Assembly (NCBI RefSeq): GCF_016802725.1
Contig: NC_052669.1
Coordinates: forward strand, 11,886,770-11,950,769
Origin: Solenopsis invicta
Taxonomy: Eukaryota; Arthropoda; Insecta; Hymenoptera; Formicidae
DNA length: 64,000 nt
Direction: 5' to 3'
The translations under genes and the position numbers were made by a program. Position 1 is the first letter of the stretch. Every line of letters starts with the position of its first letter. Shown here one piece after another: positions 28,243-40,781 of this stretch. The notes under the pieces were generated by a model. That model saw only the letters and a list, made by a program, of their open reading frames with translations, was not told the origin of the DNA and ran no database searches.

Positions 28243-29307
28243 TTAAGCGACTAAATGTTCAAAGTGAGCACCATTCTCTGCGATGCAAGCATCAACTCTA
28301 TTTTGAAAATCATTGGTTGCTCGAAGAATTTCCTCGGCACGTAAGGATCGAATTGCTTCACTTATTTTACGAATCATATTATCCCTCGTAGTCGGACGTT
28401 CATGATAGACCAAGTTTTTTATCCTTCCCCAGAAATAATAATCAAGGACGGTGAGATCTGGTGATCGGGGTGGATAATTGATTGATTGACCGTATTTACC
28501 TATCCACTTGTCAGGGAACATAGTATTTAATGCCGCACGAGCAACTCTCGATGTATGAGACGGACATGCATCTTGTTGGAACCACATGTTCAGGCGCAAT
28601 TGCAGAGGAATATTTTCTAGTAAGACAGGAAGATCTGTCATTATCAAGGCGGAATATCTATCACCGTTTAGATTTTCGTCAAAGAAAACAGGACCTATGA
28701 TTTGACTTCCAATAATTCCACACCAAACATTGACTTTCCAAATGGTTTGATGATCTACTTCTCTCAACCAGTGAGGATTATTTTGTTCCCAATAACGAGA
28801 GTTCCAAGTATTAACAGATCCATCACTTTTAAGTGTACATTCGTCAGAAAATAAAATTTTCAAGTGGAAATCAAGTGGTTGCTGTCTTATAAAGTTGCAA
28901 AATACAAGTCTCTGTCTAATATCGTTATAATTCAACGCTTGATGAACAGACATTCTGTAAGGGTGAAATTTGTTATTTTTTAGAATGCGCCAAACACTGA
29001 TTTTACTAACACCAGAATCTTGTTCTCGTCGTCTTAAAGAATCATAAGGGTTCAATTCTGTCGATGCAAGAATTTCCACTGTTCTTTCATCCATAATCGG
29101 ACGACGAATTTGTGTACCTTTGTTATGTTGAGGCTGAACGACACCTTTAATTTTGATTCGTTTAGCCAAACGTGAAAAAACATTTCGCGAGTGAGGAGTC
29201 CGATCAGGATAACGTTCCCGCCACAATCTTTCCGCTGCAATGAATGTACCTCGACACTCACCTAAAATTAGCAGCATATCATATGCTTCTTCATTGGAAT
29301 AGGACAT
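28243..29307 (-). CDS. intact transposase of the IS630/Tc1-mariner superfamily, 354 aa
   Basis: The enzyme cuts and pastes the surrounding element. An N-terminal helix-turn-helix region is seen (about 30-110, including ISVWRILKNNKFHPYRM). The catalytic triad follows: D in LFSDECTLKSDG, D in MWFQQDACPSHTS, and D in PPRSPDLTVLDYYFWG. I count 42 residues between the second and third Asp, unlike the 34 of classical mariners. There is no frameshift or stop from ATG 29307. The gene has no intron, unlike its relative at 40782-41993. With near-identical terminal repeats, recent activity is likely. Confidence 0.9.
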   Translation of the reverse strand: MSYSNEEAYDMLLILGECRGTFIAAERLWRERYPDRTPHSRNVFSRLAKRIKIKGVVQPQHNKGTQIRRPIMDERTVEILASTELNPYDSLRRREQDSGVSKISVWRILKNNKFHPYRMSVHQALNYNDIRQRLVFCNFIRQQPLDFHLKILFSDECTLKSDGSVNTWNSRYWEQNNPHWLREVDHQTIWKVNVWCGIIGSQIIGPVFFDENLNGDRYSALIMTDLPVLLENIPLQLRLNMWFQQDACPSHTSRVARAALNTMFPDKWIGKYGQSINYPPRSPDLTVLDYYFWGRIKNLVYHERPTTRDNMIRKISEAIRSLRAEEILRATNDFQNRVDACIAENGAHFEHLVA

Positions 29308-30057
29308 GGCTAAATAAATCTAGACTAATAAAGAGGGTCGGATTTTTGTTGCGCGATTGATACTGATGGTTATGACGGATATGACGGTTATTGAAGACGT
29401 AGGTGACAAGTTTGAGAGAGTTATTGTCACTCGTGTTGAGTTGAGTCACAATAGCGTTGTGGTGAATACATCTCTACTACATCCTATGCAAATAACAATA
29501 TGTATAAAATCACGAGTTAGACATTGTTACGCAGAAAGCCGCGCTCGTTATTGCTCGTGTGCTACCGTTAAAGTAATAATGTAATTACATAATATTATGA
29601 CATACATATGTATGTGACTATCTACGGTCGCGACAGCTAACTTTCACGATTTTTCATGATCTGTTTTTGTTGGCCCGGCTCGCGTGTTTACTTTCTTTGT
29701 GTCGGCTGCACGGCTTTCTGCGTAACGCGTGATTTTATATTGTTATTTACATGGTGTTGGCGGTAGTGTAACTTTCAAGCCGCACAACTCGGAAAGTAGT
29801 CAACGAAAATAAACTTTCTTGTAGTGTTTTGGAAAGGTCTTGACACCAGCTATTAGATTCTGGAATCAAAAATAGGGTGTTTCATTTAAAAAACTTAATG
29901 TGATTTCGATCTGACCTTGGCGACGCCATCCAAGGTCAAACTGATAAGATCATTGAATAGATCTTTTGAAACCCTACAACTTTCGTCTGAACATATTTTT
30001 GATTGGTCCTAATCCTGCGAAGAAAAAAGGGGTGTACGGGTGGTCTGAAACACCCGG

Positions 30058-30083
30058 TATGTATATATATATATATATATATC

Positions 30084-30121
<38 letters not shown>
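30058..30121. repeat. TA then GA microsatellite
   Basis: ATATAT followed by a run of GA dinucleotides. The next 500 bp (30122-30635) is plain AT-rich DNA with no gene seen. Confidence 0.9.
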
Positions 30122-30124
<3 letters not shown>

Positions 30125-30635
30125 AGAGGATAATATGGCACCTATTTTTATTTTATTGAATAATTTTGTTTATAATTAATATTTTTTATTGAAACTTAAA
30201 CGATTATATTCGTCAGAGTGTTATTTGACAGATTCTAAACTCAAAATAATGAAACATTTAATATTTATGATGTGATTTATAAAAATCTAATGCACTGCAT
30301 AATCGGTGGAAGAAACAAAGTGGTTGTAATATGACTATCTATAAAAATAATTAAAAAAAATTAATTTAGTTTAAAAGAAACACAGTACCTTGTTACAAAA
30401 TTATATATTTTTAATTTTTTATTGTGTAGAACTTTCTTGATTTAGAATTTTTCTGCGCTTAGAAGCTTTAGAAATACCATTAGAAATTTCATTAAAAACA
30501 TTTTATCTCTGTTTAACATTAAACAACAAGCGTAAAATGATTTTTATTTTTATCCCTTTAGTCAATGATGTTGCGTCTTTCTGAACGAGAACGCATATCT
30601 CTTTTGATGATTAGAGGGTGGGGCGATTGATCTTG

Positions 30636-30773
30636 GCGACGCCATCCAAGGTCAAATTAATAATATTAGTAAATAGATCTTTTAAAACCTTACAACTTTT
30701 ATCTGAAACAGTTTTTTCTAACGTGCTTAGTTTTCGAGATATTTTACTGTCCCGGTACTTTTCCCTCACCCTG
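30636..30773. repeat. lone arm of the 26638-27434 foldback family
   Basis: CTTGGCGACGCCATCCAAGG, ATAGATCTTTTAAAACC and the end GTCCCGGTACTTTTCCCTCACCCTG match the right arm of 26638-27434. No second arm is nearby. Confidence 0.8.
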
Positions 30774-31214
30774 TATATTGCTTAACACTACGCGTGATAT
30801 CAGCACAAAATTACCTTTTCAAAAAGAAGGTACAAAAATGCTCTAAGTGTGTGTATGTACCCTTTAAATCTTTATTCTTTTTACAAAATCCGAGTGGTAC
30901 TATCTTTGTATCTTCATTGAAAAATTTTTCTATTCTAACCCATGTGGTATTCTTTTTACAAGTTTCTACCTAAGTACTATCTTTGTATTATCATTGAAAA
31001 ATTTTCTTATTTTAACCTAAGTCGTATTTATTTAAAAATATATATTTTAAATTTTATCCAACCTAAACGTATTTTTCCAAAAAAATGTATAAAATCTTGA
31101 AATTATAAAAAGAATATATGCTCTTTGAAATAACTGCTTTATTACTTTTAAATGAAATCCAAATGATAATATCTTTATTTTTTAAATAAGCTCAAGTGCT
31201 GGTATCTTTAATAT

Positions 31215-32145
31215 TGTTTTGAAACAGAAAATGAAATCGTGGCGTACGGTTGCATTCTTCGTGCGGCTTGCCCAATTCGCGGGATGGCGCCACCTCCCTG
31301 GAGGGATCCTCTCGCGAAATTGATAAATCGCTCCATATATCACCGCAGCGCTAAGAATATCCGGGAAGAGAGCGCTCGCGATTTGTTCGTTTCTGGTTTC
31401 TTCTTCCTTCTTCTTCTTTGAACTTTTGGAGCAACAACATGCATCCTGGCCGTGTGCATGTTTTCCGATAACTCGTCAATTCTCTAATATTGCGATCGTA
31501 AGGCTATACTCATGCGAGTAACAGTTTTAGTGATAAACTCAATTGACAGTGCGATCTTGCGAGTGAGGAAGAGCCGGAGCAAACACTCGTGTGCTCCGAA
31601 TCAGCTTGCTTCCGCCTTTGTTTGAGAGCATCACGCATTGATATCGTGATCAAGCAAGTTACAACGCGGCAGCAAATGCGCGCGAGCCGCTGTCGCTCTG
31701 AAGATTCTCCGGTTGGCGAGAATTGAACAGTAGTGACTTTCATAAACACGCCCTTCGCGATCTCACGCGTGGAGTTTGTGCATAAGATCTCCGGTGGCGA
31801 GATCTCTCGGCGTGCGCCATTGCGATATACGGTGGCGAGATTTTGTTGGCGCGCCATTACCACGTGGTGCAGAACTGTGTCGAGTCTAAAGATCATACCA
31901 CTTTGGTTATAATTATTTGTAATTGTGAGAATATTTGTGAATATATTTCGACAGTCTGACACTCGTGAATTTGCATAACATTATTATTTAATCAAATTAT
32001 TTCGTCGATTTTGATATCCTACGTCCCGTAATTGTCACGATCCTTATCATCTCGTGCGAGACGAGTATGAGCACCTTTGTCTCTTTTATCCTTTATCCTT
32101 CTATCCGAAAAACAAACTGCGGCGATCTACGATCGAGCGCGCACA
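31215..32145 (+). mobile_element. solo LTR with 5-bp target duplication
   Basis: It starts TGTTTTGAAACAG and ends GAGCGCGCACA, flanked on both sides by AATAT (31210-31214 and 32146-32150). The sequence is GC-richer than its surroundings and has no credible ORF. The flanks read as continuous foldback-arm sequence once it is removed. Strand is arbitrary. Confidence 0.8.
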
Positions 32146-32158
32146 AATATCTTTTTAA

Positions 32159-33140
32159 CCCTTAAATACGTAAGTGAGTTTGAGAGACCCTATATGAAGT
32201 TTTAAACGCTTGCTATGTGAAGACGGAATGAGATAGGAGGTTGGGACCAAGACGTAAAAAAAAGTTTGAAATCTCCTCTTTCGATTGATATGGTTGATCA
32301 ACTTTTTTGGTCAACTAGAATTCAAACGGCACGGCAGCAAAGTTTTGTTAGGGTCAATGCGACCCATAGTGTGTAAGTGAAACTTTTTTAATGAGTATTT
32401 TACATAAAAAACTGGACAAAATACGTTTGAACAGGTCGGTTTGTGGATGTTACTCGCATATACTCTGTCTAAAGTTGGAATACTATAAAATGCTGTAGAA
32501 AAGGGAGTTTTTCCGTAATATATCATGAAACATCAATTTTCAATTTTAGACACGATTTAATCAAAAATACCTCATATTTACCTTGTTACATAAGTACATT
32601 TTTTAATAGAAATAACAATGATATAATTTTTCTTGAAAGTATGAATCTTTAGCTTTAAAACGCCGTATTGTAAAGTTCTTCAAAGTTTTTTGGTTGCAAA
32701 GATATGATTTATTTTTAAAAAGTGAATTTTTTGATGCCCAAAAATACCTCATATTCTCCATGTTACATAATTATACTTTTTAAAAGGAATGACTTTGCTA
32801 AATTTTATTTTGAAAGTGTAACTCTTTAGCTTTAAAACGCCTTATTTGAAAATCCTTAAACGTTTTTTTGTTGCAAAGATATGATTTTTTGAAAGAAAAT
32901 TGGATTTTTGACCAATTTCTCATTTTGCTTAATGGTTGTTCTTTTATAATTTCACAATAAATTATTTTTCGCTAATGCCGATTGTGCAGTCACACTCCTG
33001 AGATTTTGAACTTTTGTTAAAAAAAAAAAAATTGTAGAAAAATATTGATTATAATCAAAGCTATAGTTTCTCAAATTTGAAAAAGTTTCCCAGACCCGAA
33101 AATGTGTTTCCGTATTTTACAGGATCGGTATGTTTAAGGG
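32159..33140. mobile_element. piggyBac-like MITE, copy 1
   Basis: Ends CCCTTAAATACG and GTATGTTTAAGGG are flanked by TTAA (32155-32158 and 33141-33144), the piggyBac target. It has no transposase. The inside carries two similar blocks (AGCTTTAAAACGCC...GTTGCAAAGATATGAT). A second, inverted copy with insertions is at 59018-62281. Confidence 0.85.
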
Positions 33141-33190
33141 TTAAATAAAATTCAAGTGCTACTGTCTGTGTATTTCCAATGAAAAATCTT

Positions 33191-33752
33191 TGTTGCAGAA
33201 CGCCCCAATAATTATTTGCGAATTAATAGTTCCGTCGCCTATTAACAATTCTAAGGCTAAGAACGTTACGGAGCGCCGCTGTTATTAATTGTAATTTTGG
33301 CTATTGACTCTTAGCTTTGGAATTAACATATGCTCTTGTTTTGCTGGCCAAGGCAGCACGGCCGAGCTCGGCTTACGATCCACGTGATGGTACGCCAAGT
33401 ACTGCGCGCCGTCGCTAGTTAATTGGCGCTCGCTACGCGGCGATCTTGCGTATTCTGAGACCGGCACGATTTGTTCCTTGCGAAACCATGGAAGTTTCAC
33501 GTGAAACTTTTGGGAACAAATCCGTAAGTTATATTGGCTTCCGCGAACGACGCGAAGTCGCCTTTTCGCAGTTGTATCTCGAAGAGAAAGCGATTCATAA
33601 GTGTTATAAAAAGCGAATATCTCAATGCTAATAAAAGTTATATATATTTTTTAATCACATTAAGCGCCTTTAATATCATTTTTCTATCGGCAATTCCATC
33701 CCGCCGCGTTGCATCCGAGCAACAAACGCGTTGCAGTGCAGTGCATTGAACA
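33191..33752 (+). mobile_element. solo LTR, probably BEL/Pao type
   Basis: It starts TGTTGCAGAACGCCCC and ends GCATTGAACA. The flanks ATCTT and ATGTT differ by one base, consistent with an old 5-bp target duplication. A TATAAAA and an AATAAA lie near 33605 and 33630, as in an LTR's promoter and polyadenylation region. No ORF is credible. The BEL/Pao label rests on memory of such ends. Confidence 0.65.
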
Positions 33753-33811
33753 ATGTTTCTGTTCTAACCCAAATGGATGTATGTTATTTTAAAAAGTTTT
33801 AATGGAATATA

Positions 33812-34659
33812 CAGTGCTTCCCAATAGGGATGATAGGATTTTGAAAGAGCACTGCGGCCATATTTGAAATGCAATCTTTGACATCTGATGTTTATTGTCA
33901 TCAGTAAGGTTTGCCATTTCATCATGAATAAGTTCACATTGCCACAACGTTTGGAAATTATCCAAATTTTCTATCAAATTTCGAAAAGTTTTGTTGCTAC
34001 TCAAAGAGCGTTTCGTGCGAACCCTCGAGTGATTCACGAGACACCATTACATTCTCAAAAAATCACTGTTTGATGCGTATTATGGTACGGTGGCATCTCG
34101 GTCCATACTTCTTTAAAAATGAAGAAGGCCGATCCGTTACAGTGAATGGTGAGCGCGATCGTGGTATGCTTACCGAATTTTTTTTCCCAAAAGTTGATGA
34201 AATTGATGGTGACGACATTATTTTCCAACAAGACGGTGCTTTCTGTCACACAGCGGGCGTTACAATGAATTTATTGCGTGAAAAGTTTGGTGAGTCACTA
34301 ATTTTAAGAAATGGTCCTAACAACTGGCCACCAAGATTGTGTAATTTAATACCGCTTGACTTTCCTGTGGGGCTATGTTAAGTCACAGGTTTACACGACC
34401 AAGTTCAAGACTCTTAGTGAACTTGAAACAAAAATTCGTGCAATCATTGCCGCCATACTACTCGAGATGCTGCACAAAGTCATCGAAAGTTAGCCTGATC
34501 GAATCACCCAGTGCAAAAAGAGCCGCGATGACCACTTGAATGATATTTAAAAAAATAAATGGCATCTAATTTACATTATAATAAGGTCATTTCAATTAAA
34601 AAAAAAAATTAATGTTTTTTTTTAATTTAACATTTTATTGTGCTTATTGGGAAGCATTG
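33812..34659 (+). pseudogene. internally deleted IS630/mariner-type transposon with transposase remnants
   Basis: Ends CAGTGCTTCCCAATA and TATTGGGAAGCATTG are flanked by TA. From about 33925 an N-terminal piece (MNKFTLPQRLEIIQIFYQ) is joined directly to a C-terminal catalytic piece (DDIIFQQDGAFCHTAG, NWPPRLCNLIPLDF) near 34060-34380. The first catalytic Asp region is missing and later stops follow, so it cannot act on its own. It is nested in the left arm of the large foldback. Confidence 0.82.
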
Positions 34660-35220
34660 TATAACATTTAATCTCAAAGAATTAAAAAAAAAGAAAAAAA
34701 ATATAAAATTTTATTGAAAAAATTTTTAAACTACAAAAACATGGCGCTGCTAGATGTCTAAATATAATTTAAATATAAAATTGTAAAATATAAATAGTTA
34801 TAGTAACTTACAAAATTATAATGATTTACAATGTTACTTAAGTGTTAAAGAAACTTAACCTGTAACTTACTTTGGGTAATTACTTTTATAACGCGTATTT
34901 TACAAGTATTATATTTATTGCATTCTTTTTCATGTTAATTCCTTTTATGTTAATTTTTTTTCTTATTTAGCAGCGCCAAGTTTTTGTAGTTTAGAAATTT
35001 TTTACTTCAATAAAATTTTATATTTCTTTTTTCTTTTTAATTCTTTAAGATTAAATGTTACATATTCGATTAAAACTTTTTAAAATAAAATACATCCATT
35101 TGGGTTAAAGCAAAAAGATTTTTCATTGGAAATATACAGATAGTAGCACTTGAATTTTATTTAAAAAGAAAGTTAAAGATACCATCACTTAGGTTTTATT
35201 TAAAAAATAAAGATATCTAT
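34660..35220. repeat. centre of the large foldback (hairpin)
   Basis: TTTAATCTCAAAGAATTAAA near 34668 and CTACAAAAACATGGCGCTGC near 34733 are mirrored near 34972-35052 (GCAGCGCCAAGTTTTTGTAG). The loop is about 34790-34960. It continues into the intact part of the right arm. Confidence 0.8.
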
Positions 35221-35352
35221 TGAAATATAATTAATTTAGAGCAATTGTTAGTCTTTGATTGATGATGTGAGGATATGAGATTAATAAGCGTTGTTACCTT
35301 AACTTGAGAAAGATCGATTAAACTGTCGATTATTCAATGGTCCGTCGATAAC
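35221..35352 (-). repeat. 3' LTR of the Copia element, truncated
   Basis: Matches 47113-47401 but lacks an internal block of about 130 bp, and its inner edge stops at GATAACTTA, where a MITE arm (35352-35513) begins. Confidence 0.75.
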
Positions 35353-35513
35353 TTACCCAGCAAACACAGTTGCATAACAGCAATGTTAATAGAATAAAAT
35401 TGGAAGTAACACGCAATATAACATGCGCGTTACATGTAATGTCCATGTTAGTTGTAATTTCCCACTCATAAGAAAAATAACTGTTACATAACAGTTGTAT
35501 CACATTTGTTATA
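35352..35513. repeat. MITE arm, inverse of 46341-46510
   Basis: CCCAGCAAACACAGTTGCAT, then AACTGTTACATAACAGTTGT. The inverted match near 46341-46510 ends TTTACTGGGTA. It replaces the junction between pol and 3' LTR. Confidence 0.75.
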
Positions 35514-35514
35514 C

Positions 35515-38500
35515 ATAAGTCATAATAATAATTTAATCCCCTTGCATGCTTCGGACACAGCCACATATTCTGCCTCTGTTGATGAAATTGTACCGCACGT
35601 TTGCTTTCTGCTATACCAAGATACAGTTGAGTCATGCAATTGAAGAACATATCCTGAATTTGATTTTCTGTCCTTCCTGTTTTCAGCCCAATCTGCCGAG
35701 TATGCCACCATCTTGTTGTCAAATTTCTCTCTTTCATTGCTTCTAAGTTTTAATTGCAAGTTTATTGTACCTTTAAGGTATCGCACGATTTGTTTGGCTT
35801 CAGTCCAGTATCTCTATAAGTCAAGTATTGAATTAGCTCAAAATGCATACTGAAGTCAAAATATCTAGTCTGTTTACTCCAAGTAATATTCCAATAAAGC
35901 AATTTTCCAATAAGATTTTGTTATTTTCCTCTATCTCAGGTGAATTTCCAGCATTTTTTATGATTCCAGGGTCGATCATTTTTGCTGATGGTTTAGCATT
36001 TTCCATATTTGTGTTTATTAACATTTTATTAATGTAACTTTGATCCATATAGAAAAAACCATCGTTATCTCTTGACAAGTTAAGTCCTAAGAAAATTTTT
36101 GGTTCACCTGTGTGATGTAATTGTAAATAATTCTCTCAATGATTTTTCAGCCTCGTCAATTGGTTTCAACGTTTTACTTGTCATCATGTAGTCATCAACG
36201 TAGCAAATAAAGTATATAACGTAAGGTTTTGTTTTAAAGAACAAGCATTGGATGTTTCTTTGATTGTTTAAATCCTCTTTAGATCACTTTTTATTCTCGT
36301 TCCTGCTGCCTGTTTTAGGCCATAGAAGCTTCCTTTTAATTTGCACACCTTTTTTCCCCTAGACGTATGAGTCCTTTGGGCTGTGCCATAAAAACAATTT
36401 CTTTGATGTTTTCATTAAGGAAAGTCGTCTTGACATCGTATTGTTTAATAACATACGAGGGGCGTTTGATAAGTAATGCAACACATTTCTTTTCTCAGAG
36501 CAGGTTTTATTCAGGATTTAAGTACACCATATTGTTTCTCAATTTTTTGGCCATAAAACCCTATTTTTTTATTAATCTTTGTTCAATTCTATGTCTTTAC
36601 GCCACCTTAATGTGAGAGCTTATATACCGCCTTAGTACCATTCTACTGGTCTGTGTCTGAGTCAAGTTCTTGCTGCATCAATGATTTTTCCACCATTGCT
36701 GTAGTGCTTTTTGTGGAGTTCATTCTTCAGTGGTTCAAAGAGATGGAAGTCAGAAAAGAAGTTTGATGCAGTAAGAACTTGGCTTAGATACAGACCAGTA
36801 GTGGTACCATGGCGGTATACAGGCTCTCACATTAAAGTGGCGTAAAGCTATAGAAATGAACAAAGATTAGTTGAAAAATAGCGTTTTAAATAGCCAAAGA
36901 ATTGGGGAACAATATGGTGTATTTGAATTCTGAATAAAACTTGCTCTGAGAAAAAAAATATGTTGCATTACTTATCGAACACCCCTCGTAATTTCTTATG
37001 CCTGCTAGAGTGAGAAGAATTTTGACTGTCGTTGGTTTTACGACGGAAGCAAAAACCTTGTCATAATCCTCACCGAATTTTTGTGAAAAACTTTTGCCAA
37101 CAACACTAGCCTTGTACTTTAATTTTTTATTCTTGTTTTTCTTTGCTTTATAAACGCACTTACATCTGACTGCTTTTCTGTCCTCAGATAGGTCTACCAG
37201 TTTCCACATGTCGTTTGTCAGCAGTGAATTTATCTCCTTCTTCATTACCTGTATCCATTTTTCTTTGGACTTGAGATTGCTTCTTCGTATGTTCTAGGTT
37301 CCATGATCCTAATTGTGTTTGCGAAGTTACCATATTTTTCGGGTATTTTACCCTTTATTTGTCTTGATGATACTCGTAACTCACCAATTGTGCCATCATA
37401 ATCGGTATCTGTGTATATTGTTGCATCTGGATCATTGGCATTGTGTTCATAGTTTGCATCGGATCGACCTATTACAGTAATTGTACTCTCCCCATTAGAC
37501 GACGTATCTGATGCATCATTAGATGATACTGTTATTGTTGAGCTAGTAGATTTGTCACTTTCTTTATCTGCTTTTTTCGTCGATCTTGTTTTCCTCATCA
37601 CTTGGTCCAATTTCTGCTCCAATTTTCTCTTTCACATTGCATTCATCGATAAATGTGACATCTTTGCTAATTGTTATCTTATTAGTTTTTGTATCGAAAA
37701 GTCTGAATGCCTTTGAGCTTGCGTCGTATCTGACAAACGTTAATTATTTAGTCTTTGGGTCAAGTTTTTGTGCGTGACTTAGGAACATGTGCATAAGCAA
37801 CACTTCCAAACACGTGGATGTGTTCCACATCAGGTTTTCTTGATTTTTATAATTTATAAGGCGTTTTTCAGTTATCTTTGATGGGAGTCTGTTTTGAAGA
37901 TAGTTGGCGGTATTAACAGCCTCGCCCCAGTACTTTTTTTCCAATCCAGATTTTAAAATCATAGTTTTGGTTATCTCCAGCAAATAACGGTTTTTTTCCC
38001 AGCTTTCTTGTTTTATTGCGGAGTATAAGGTACTGTTGTTTGTGTTTTTACTTTGTTTTTCTTCAAATAGTTAATTAAATCTTGAGACAAGTACTTTTTC
38101 TTGATCTGAACGAATTAATTTTGGTTTTCTGTTAAACTTTCACAATCACTTTTCACAATCTCAATATAACTCTTTATGGCCTCAGCTGCCTCAGATTTCG
38201 ACTTAAGTAAAAAAACCTTAGTACATTTGCTGCAGTCATCGATAATTATTATTACATATTTTTTCCCTTCTGGAGTTTCTGTGTTCATTGGACCAAATCT
38301 GTATACAGTTCCAAAACAGTTCCAACGGTTTCTTCGTCATTGCTTCAGATTTCCTCGGGAAAGGTTTTTGACTTATTTTTCCTACGATGCAGTTTTCACA
38401 AATAATTCCTGTTCCGCAGTCCTCAATTTTGATCCCAGTTGCAAGTTTTTTATCCACCAAGCATTTAATTACAGCAAAATCTCTATAGCTCAATCTTTTG

Positions 38501-39240
38501 TGCCAAGTGTGCTGGCAATTTCAAGTGTGCTGTTAATATATTTTATGTGCAGTGTGCTGACCTCTTAGCCGATATAAATTTGAGCACAAATCTGCAACAG
38601 CGATCACTCTATTGCCATGTAAAGTCATGCAACCGTTTTTCACGAAATTCAGAGTGTATTCTCCCTCTGTGAGTTTTCGGACTGACAGTAAACTATCTCC
38701 GAGTGACGGAATATATAGTACGTCCTTAACTTTAACTGTCATCTATTCTCCATGCTGATTTAAACACCGGAGAATTCCTTTGCCAATATCTTCAGCAGCA
38801 TGTGCTGTTTCTCCATCAGCCAGTCTCATAGTATTCTTGTACGGTTCGACATGAAGACAGTCTTATTACCTGTCATATGCGTAGTTGCACTTAAATCTAT
38901 GCGCCATAGACTATTTTGCTTTCTTATTTGACATACGGCAAAGAAATAATGGCTCTCAATTACCTTTTTTGCCTTTTTTCCTTCACTTTTGCGGCAGAAT
39001 TCTTCTATCTTTTTTAGTTTTTTATTTTTTTAAATTAGTACATTCTGGCTTAATATGACCTGGTTTTTTACACCAGTAACAAAATCTTTTTTTGTTTGTT
39101 TTTGCTTTGAGTGCCGATTCTTTTTGAGATTGACCCTTGCTGTATTTTTTATGTTTATACTCTTTTAATAATTTTTCCTTTATGAGAGACACGGTCAACT
39201 TGGTCTCAGCCCGACTCTCAAGAGCCGTCACGATTGTAAG
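35515..39240 (-). pseudogene. Copia gag-pol remnants
   Basis: Read right to left: a CCHC zinc knuckle (CYWCKKPGHIKPEC, 39231-39022), a protease/pre-integrase part (VKDVLYIPSLGDSLLSVRKL, 38742-38533), GAG-pre-integrase (ICENCIVGKISQKPF, 38493-38236), an integrase end (KKYWGEAVNTANYLQNRLPS, 37983-37744), a linker (37622-37245), an RT start (FGEDYDKVFASVVKPTTVK, 37245-36990), and RNase H (DRKSNSGYVLQL, SSTEAEYVAVSEACK, 35786-35520). Frameshifts separate most blocks and a 533-bp MITE interrupts RT. Confidence 0.87.
36456..36988. repeat. mariner-type MITE inside Copia RT
   Basis: Ends CGAGGGGCGTTTGATAAGTA and TACTTATCGAACACCCCTCG are flanked by TA. It is 533 bp without a transposase gene. The two inner halves are related in inverse orientation. 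Confidence 0.85.
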
Positions 39241-39612
39241 AATTCGGCAGACTTGCGAGTATTATGCCAATTTGGAGACTTTTATTTAACTGTTCACTCA
39301 GACCTATTAATCTGCTTATTTTTTCAGTCAATTTATAGAGATGTCCTCCATCCCATACAGCACAGAGAGATTGCAGGAACATTGCAGAATGATTTCATTG
39401 AAACATTGTAATATTGCATTTTGATTGCGAAACATTGCTGCAACATTGCTGGAAGATTGCAGCAACATTAAGATGTTCGTTTTTTTTAAATATGGCATTG
39501 AAATATCCCATTTTTTCAAAATATTTACATAAATATTATTACACCACATAATTCCAATGAACAAAACAATATTTGTGTAACATTTTAAAAAAAATTTTTT
39601 GGGAATATTTTT

Positions 39613-39690
39613 TCGGAAATTTCCAAGCGGTCACCCATCCAAGTCGCGACTCCGGTGAACGTTGCTTGACCTCCGTGATCGCTGCAAACT
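39613..39690 (-). ncRNA. 5S rRNA-like sequence (pseudogene or SINE head)
   Basis: On the minus strand GATCACGGAGGTCAAGCAAC, then GACTTGGATGGGTGACCGCT and TGGAAA match the middle and 3' parts of 5S rRNA, including the internal promoter region. The 5' third is missing and the neighbouring sequence is not a 5S repeat, so it is a derived copy. Confidence 0.65.
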
Positions 39691-40781
39691 TATGATGAAC
39701 ACTGTGAACACCTTTATGCTGATATATGTATATAACTTGTAGATCAGGTTAATAAACGTTATCAAAAAAATGAAATATGTATAATTAAAGCACAATATTT
39801 ATATAAATAAATATAAAATTATAGTTTTTTTAATAATTTTGCAAATGCCGAATAGCATCTGGAATAACTTTTCTGTTATTTGTTTAAATAAGATGCAATT
39901 AGAAAATATATCAATATAATACAATAATTAAATTAAATATAAAAAAATTTTTATTAAAAAAACAATTAAAAAATATTGTTTGTTCATTGGGCTGTAGATC
40001 GAGGTTTCTTCATACATGGACCTATTTCGTCTATTGATATAAATATTTATGTTTTTTAACAATACTATGATGCACACAGCACCGGGACCGCATGCCTTTT
40101 TCTAGACATGTTAAAGTCAACATTTGAAGGATGTCTGTAGACGTCTGCAAAGTCGATTTGCAGTCAACTTTGAAAGCTTGACTTGGATGAGTTGACTTAC
40201 AGTCGATATACGGTTGTCGATATACAGGGTGATGCAGATACATACAGGACGCACAAATGGTTGCATACGGCAGGAGCCAGGGGCAGGCAGGGTCAGTAGG
40301 TAACGACGGCATACACATATACCGGTATAATCGTTATCGATCGAGTGGATCGCGCGCATTTTTATCAATTTATCAATTTTATGACGGACTTGCAATCACT
40401 GCAATTATTATATAAAAGGAGAAAACAACAAATAAAACAATAAATAAAGATAAAAAATTAAATTTTAAAGTGTTATCACATTAAAAAAAGATAAACAATA
40501 AAACTTTTCTTTTCTCTTCTTTACTTTTCGCGCTTATTAGCGTTTTCAATTTTGATAAAATTTTTAAATTGCAAAAGATTGCTAGCAAAATTAATTTGCT
40601 ATTCACATCCTTGAATGTTCGGAATGTTCTATAAATATCGCCAATGATAATTTATAATTGATAGAAGATGATATTGTTTATTTCTAAGATGCGAGATAAA
40701 AATATTAAGGGCACAAGGAAGTATTTCAATCAAAAACTTTTTTTAAATTTTAATGAAAACAATTTATTAAACTATTAATTT

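Larger units (their letters stand above)
27455..30057. mobile_element. IS630/Tc1-mariner-type transposon with about 300-bp inverted repeats
   Basis: The ends read CAGGGTGTTTCAGACC and GGTCTGAAACACCCGG, flanked by TA. The inverted repeats run about 27455-27758 and 29755-30057 and are near identical. A single intact transposase gene lies inside on the minus strand, with a 41-bp tandem array just beyond its 3' end. Confidence 0.9.
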
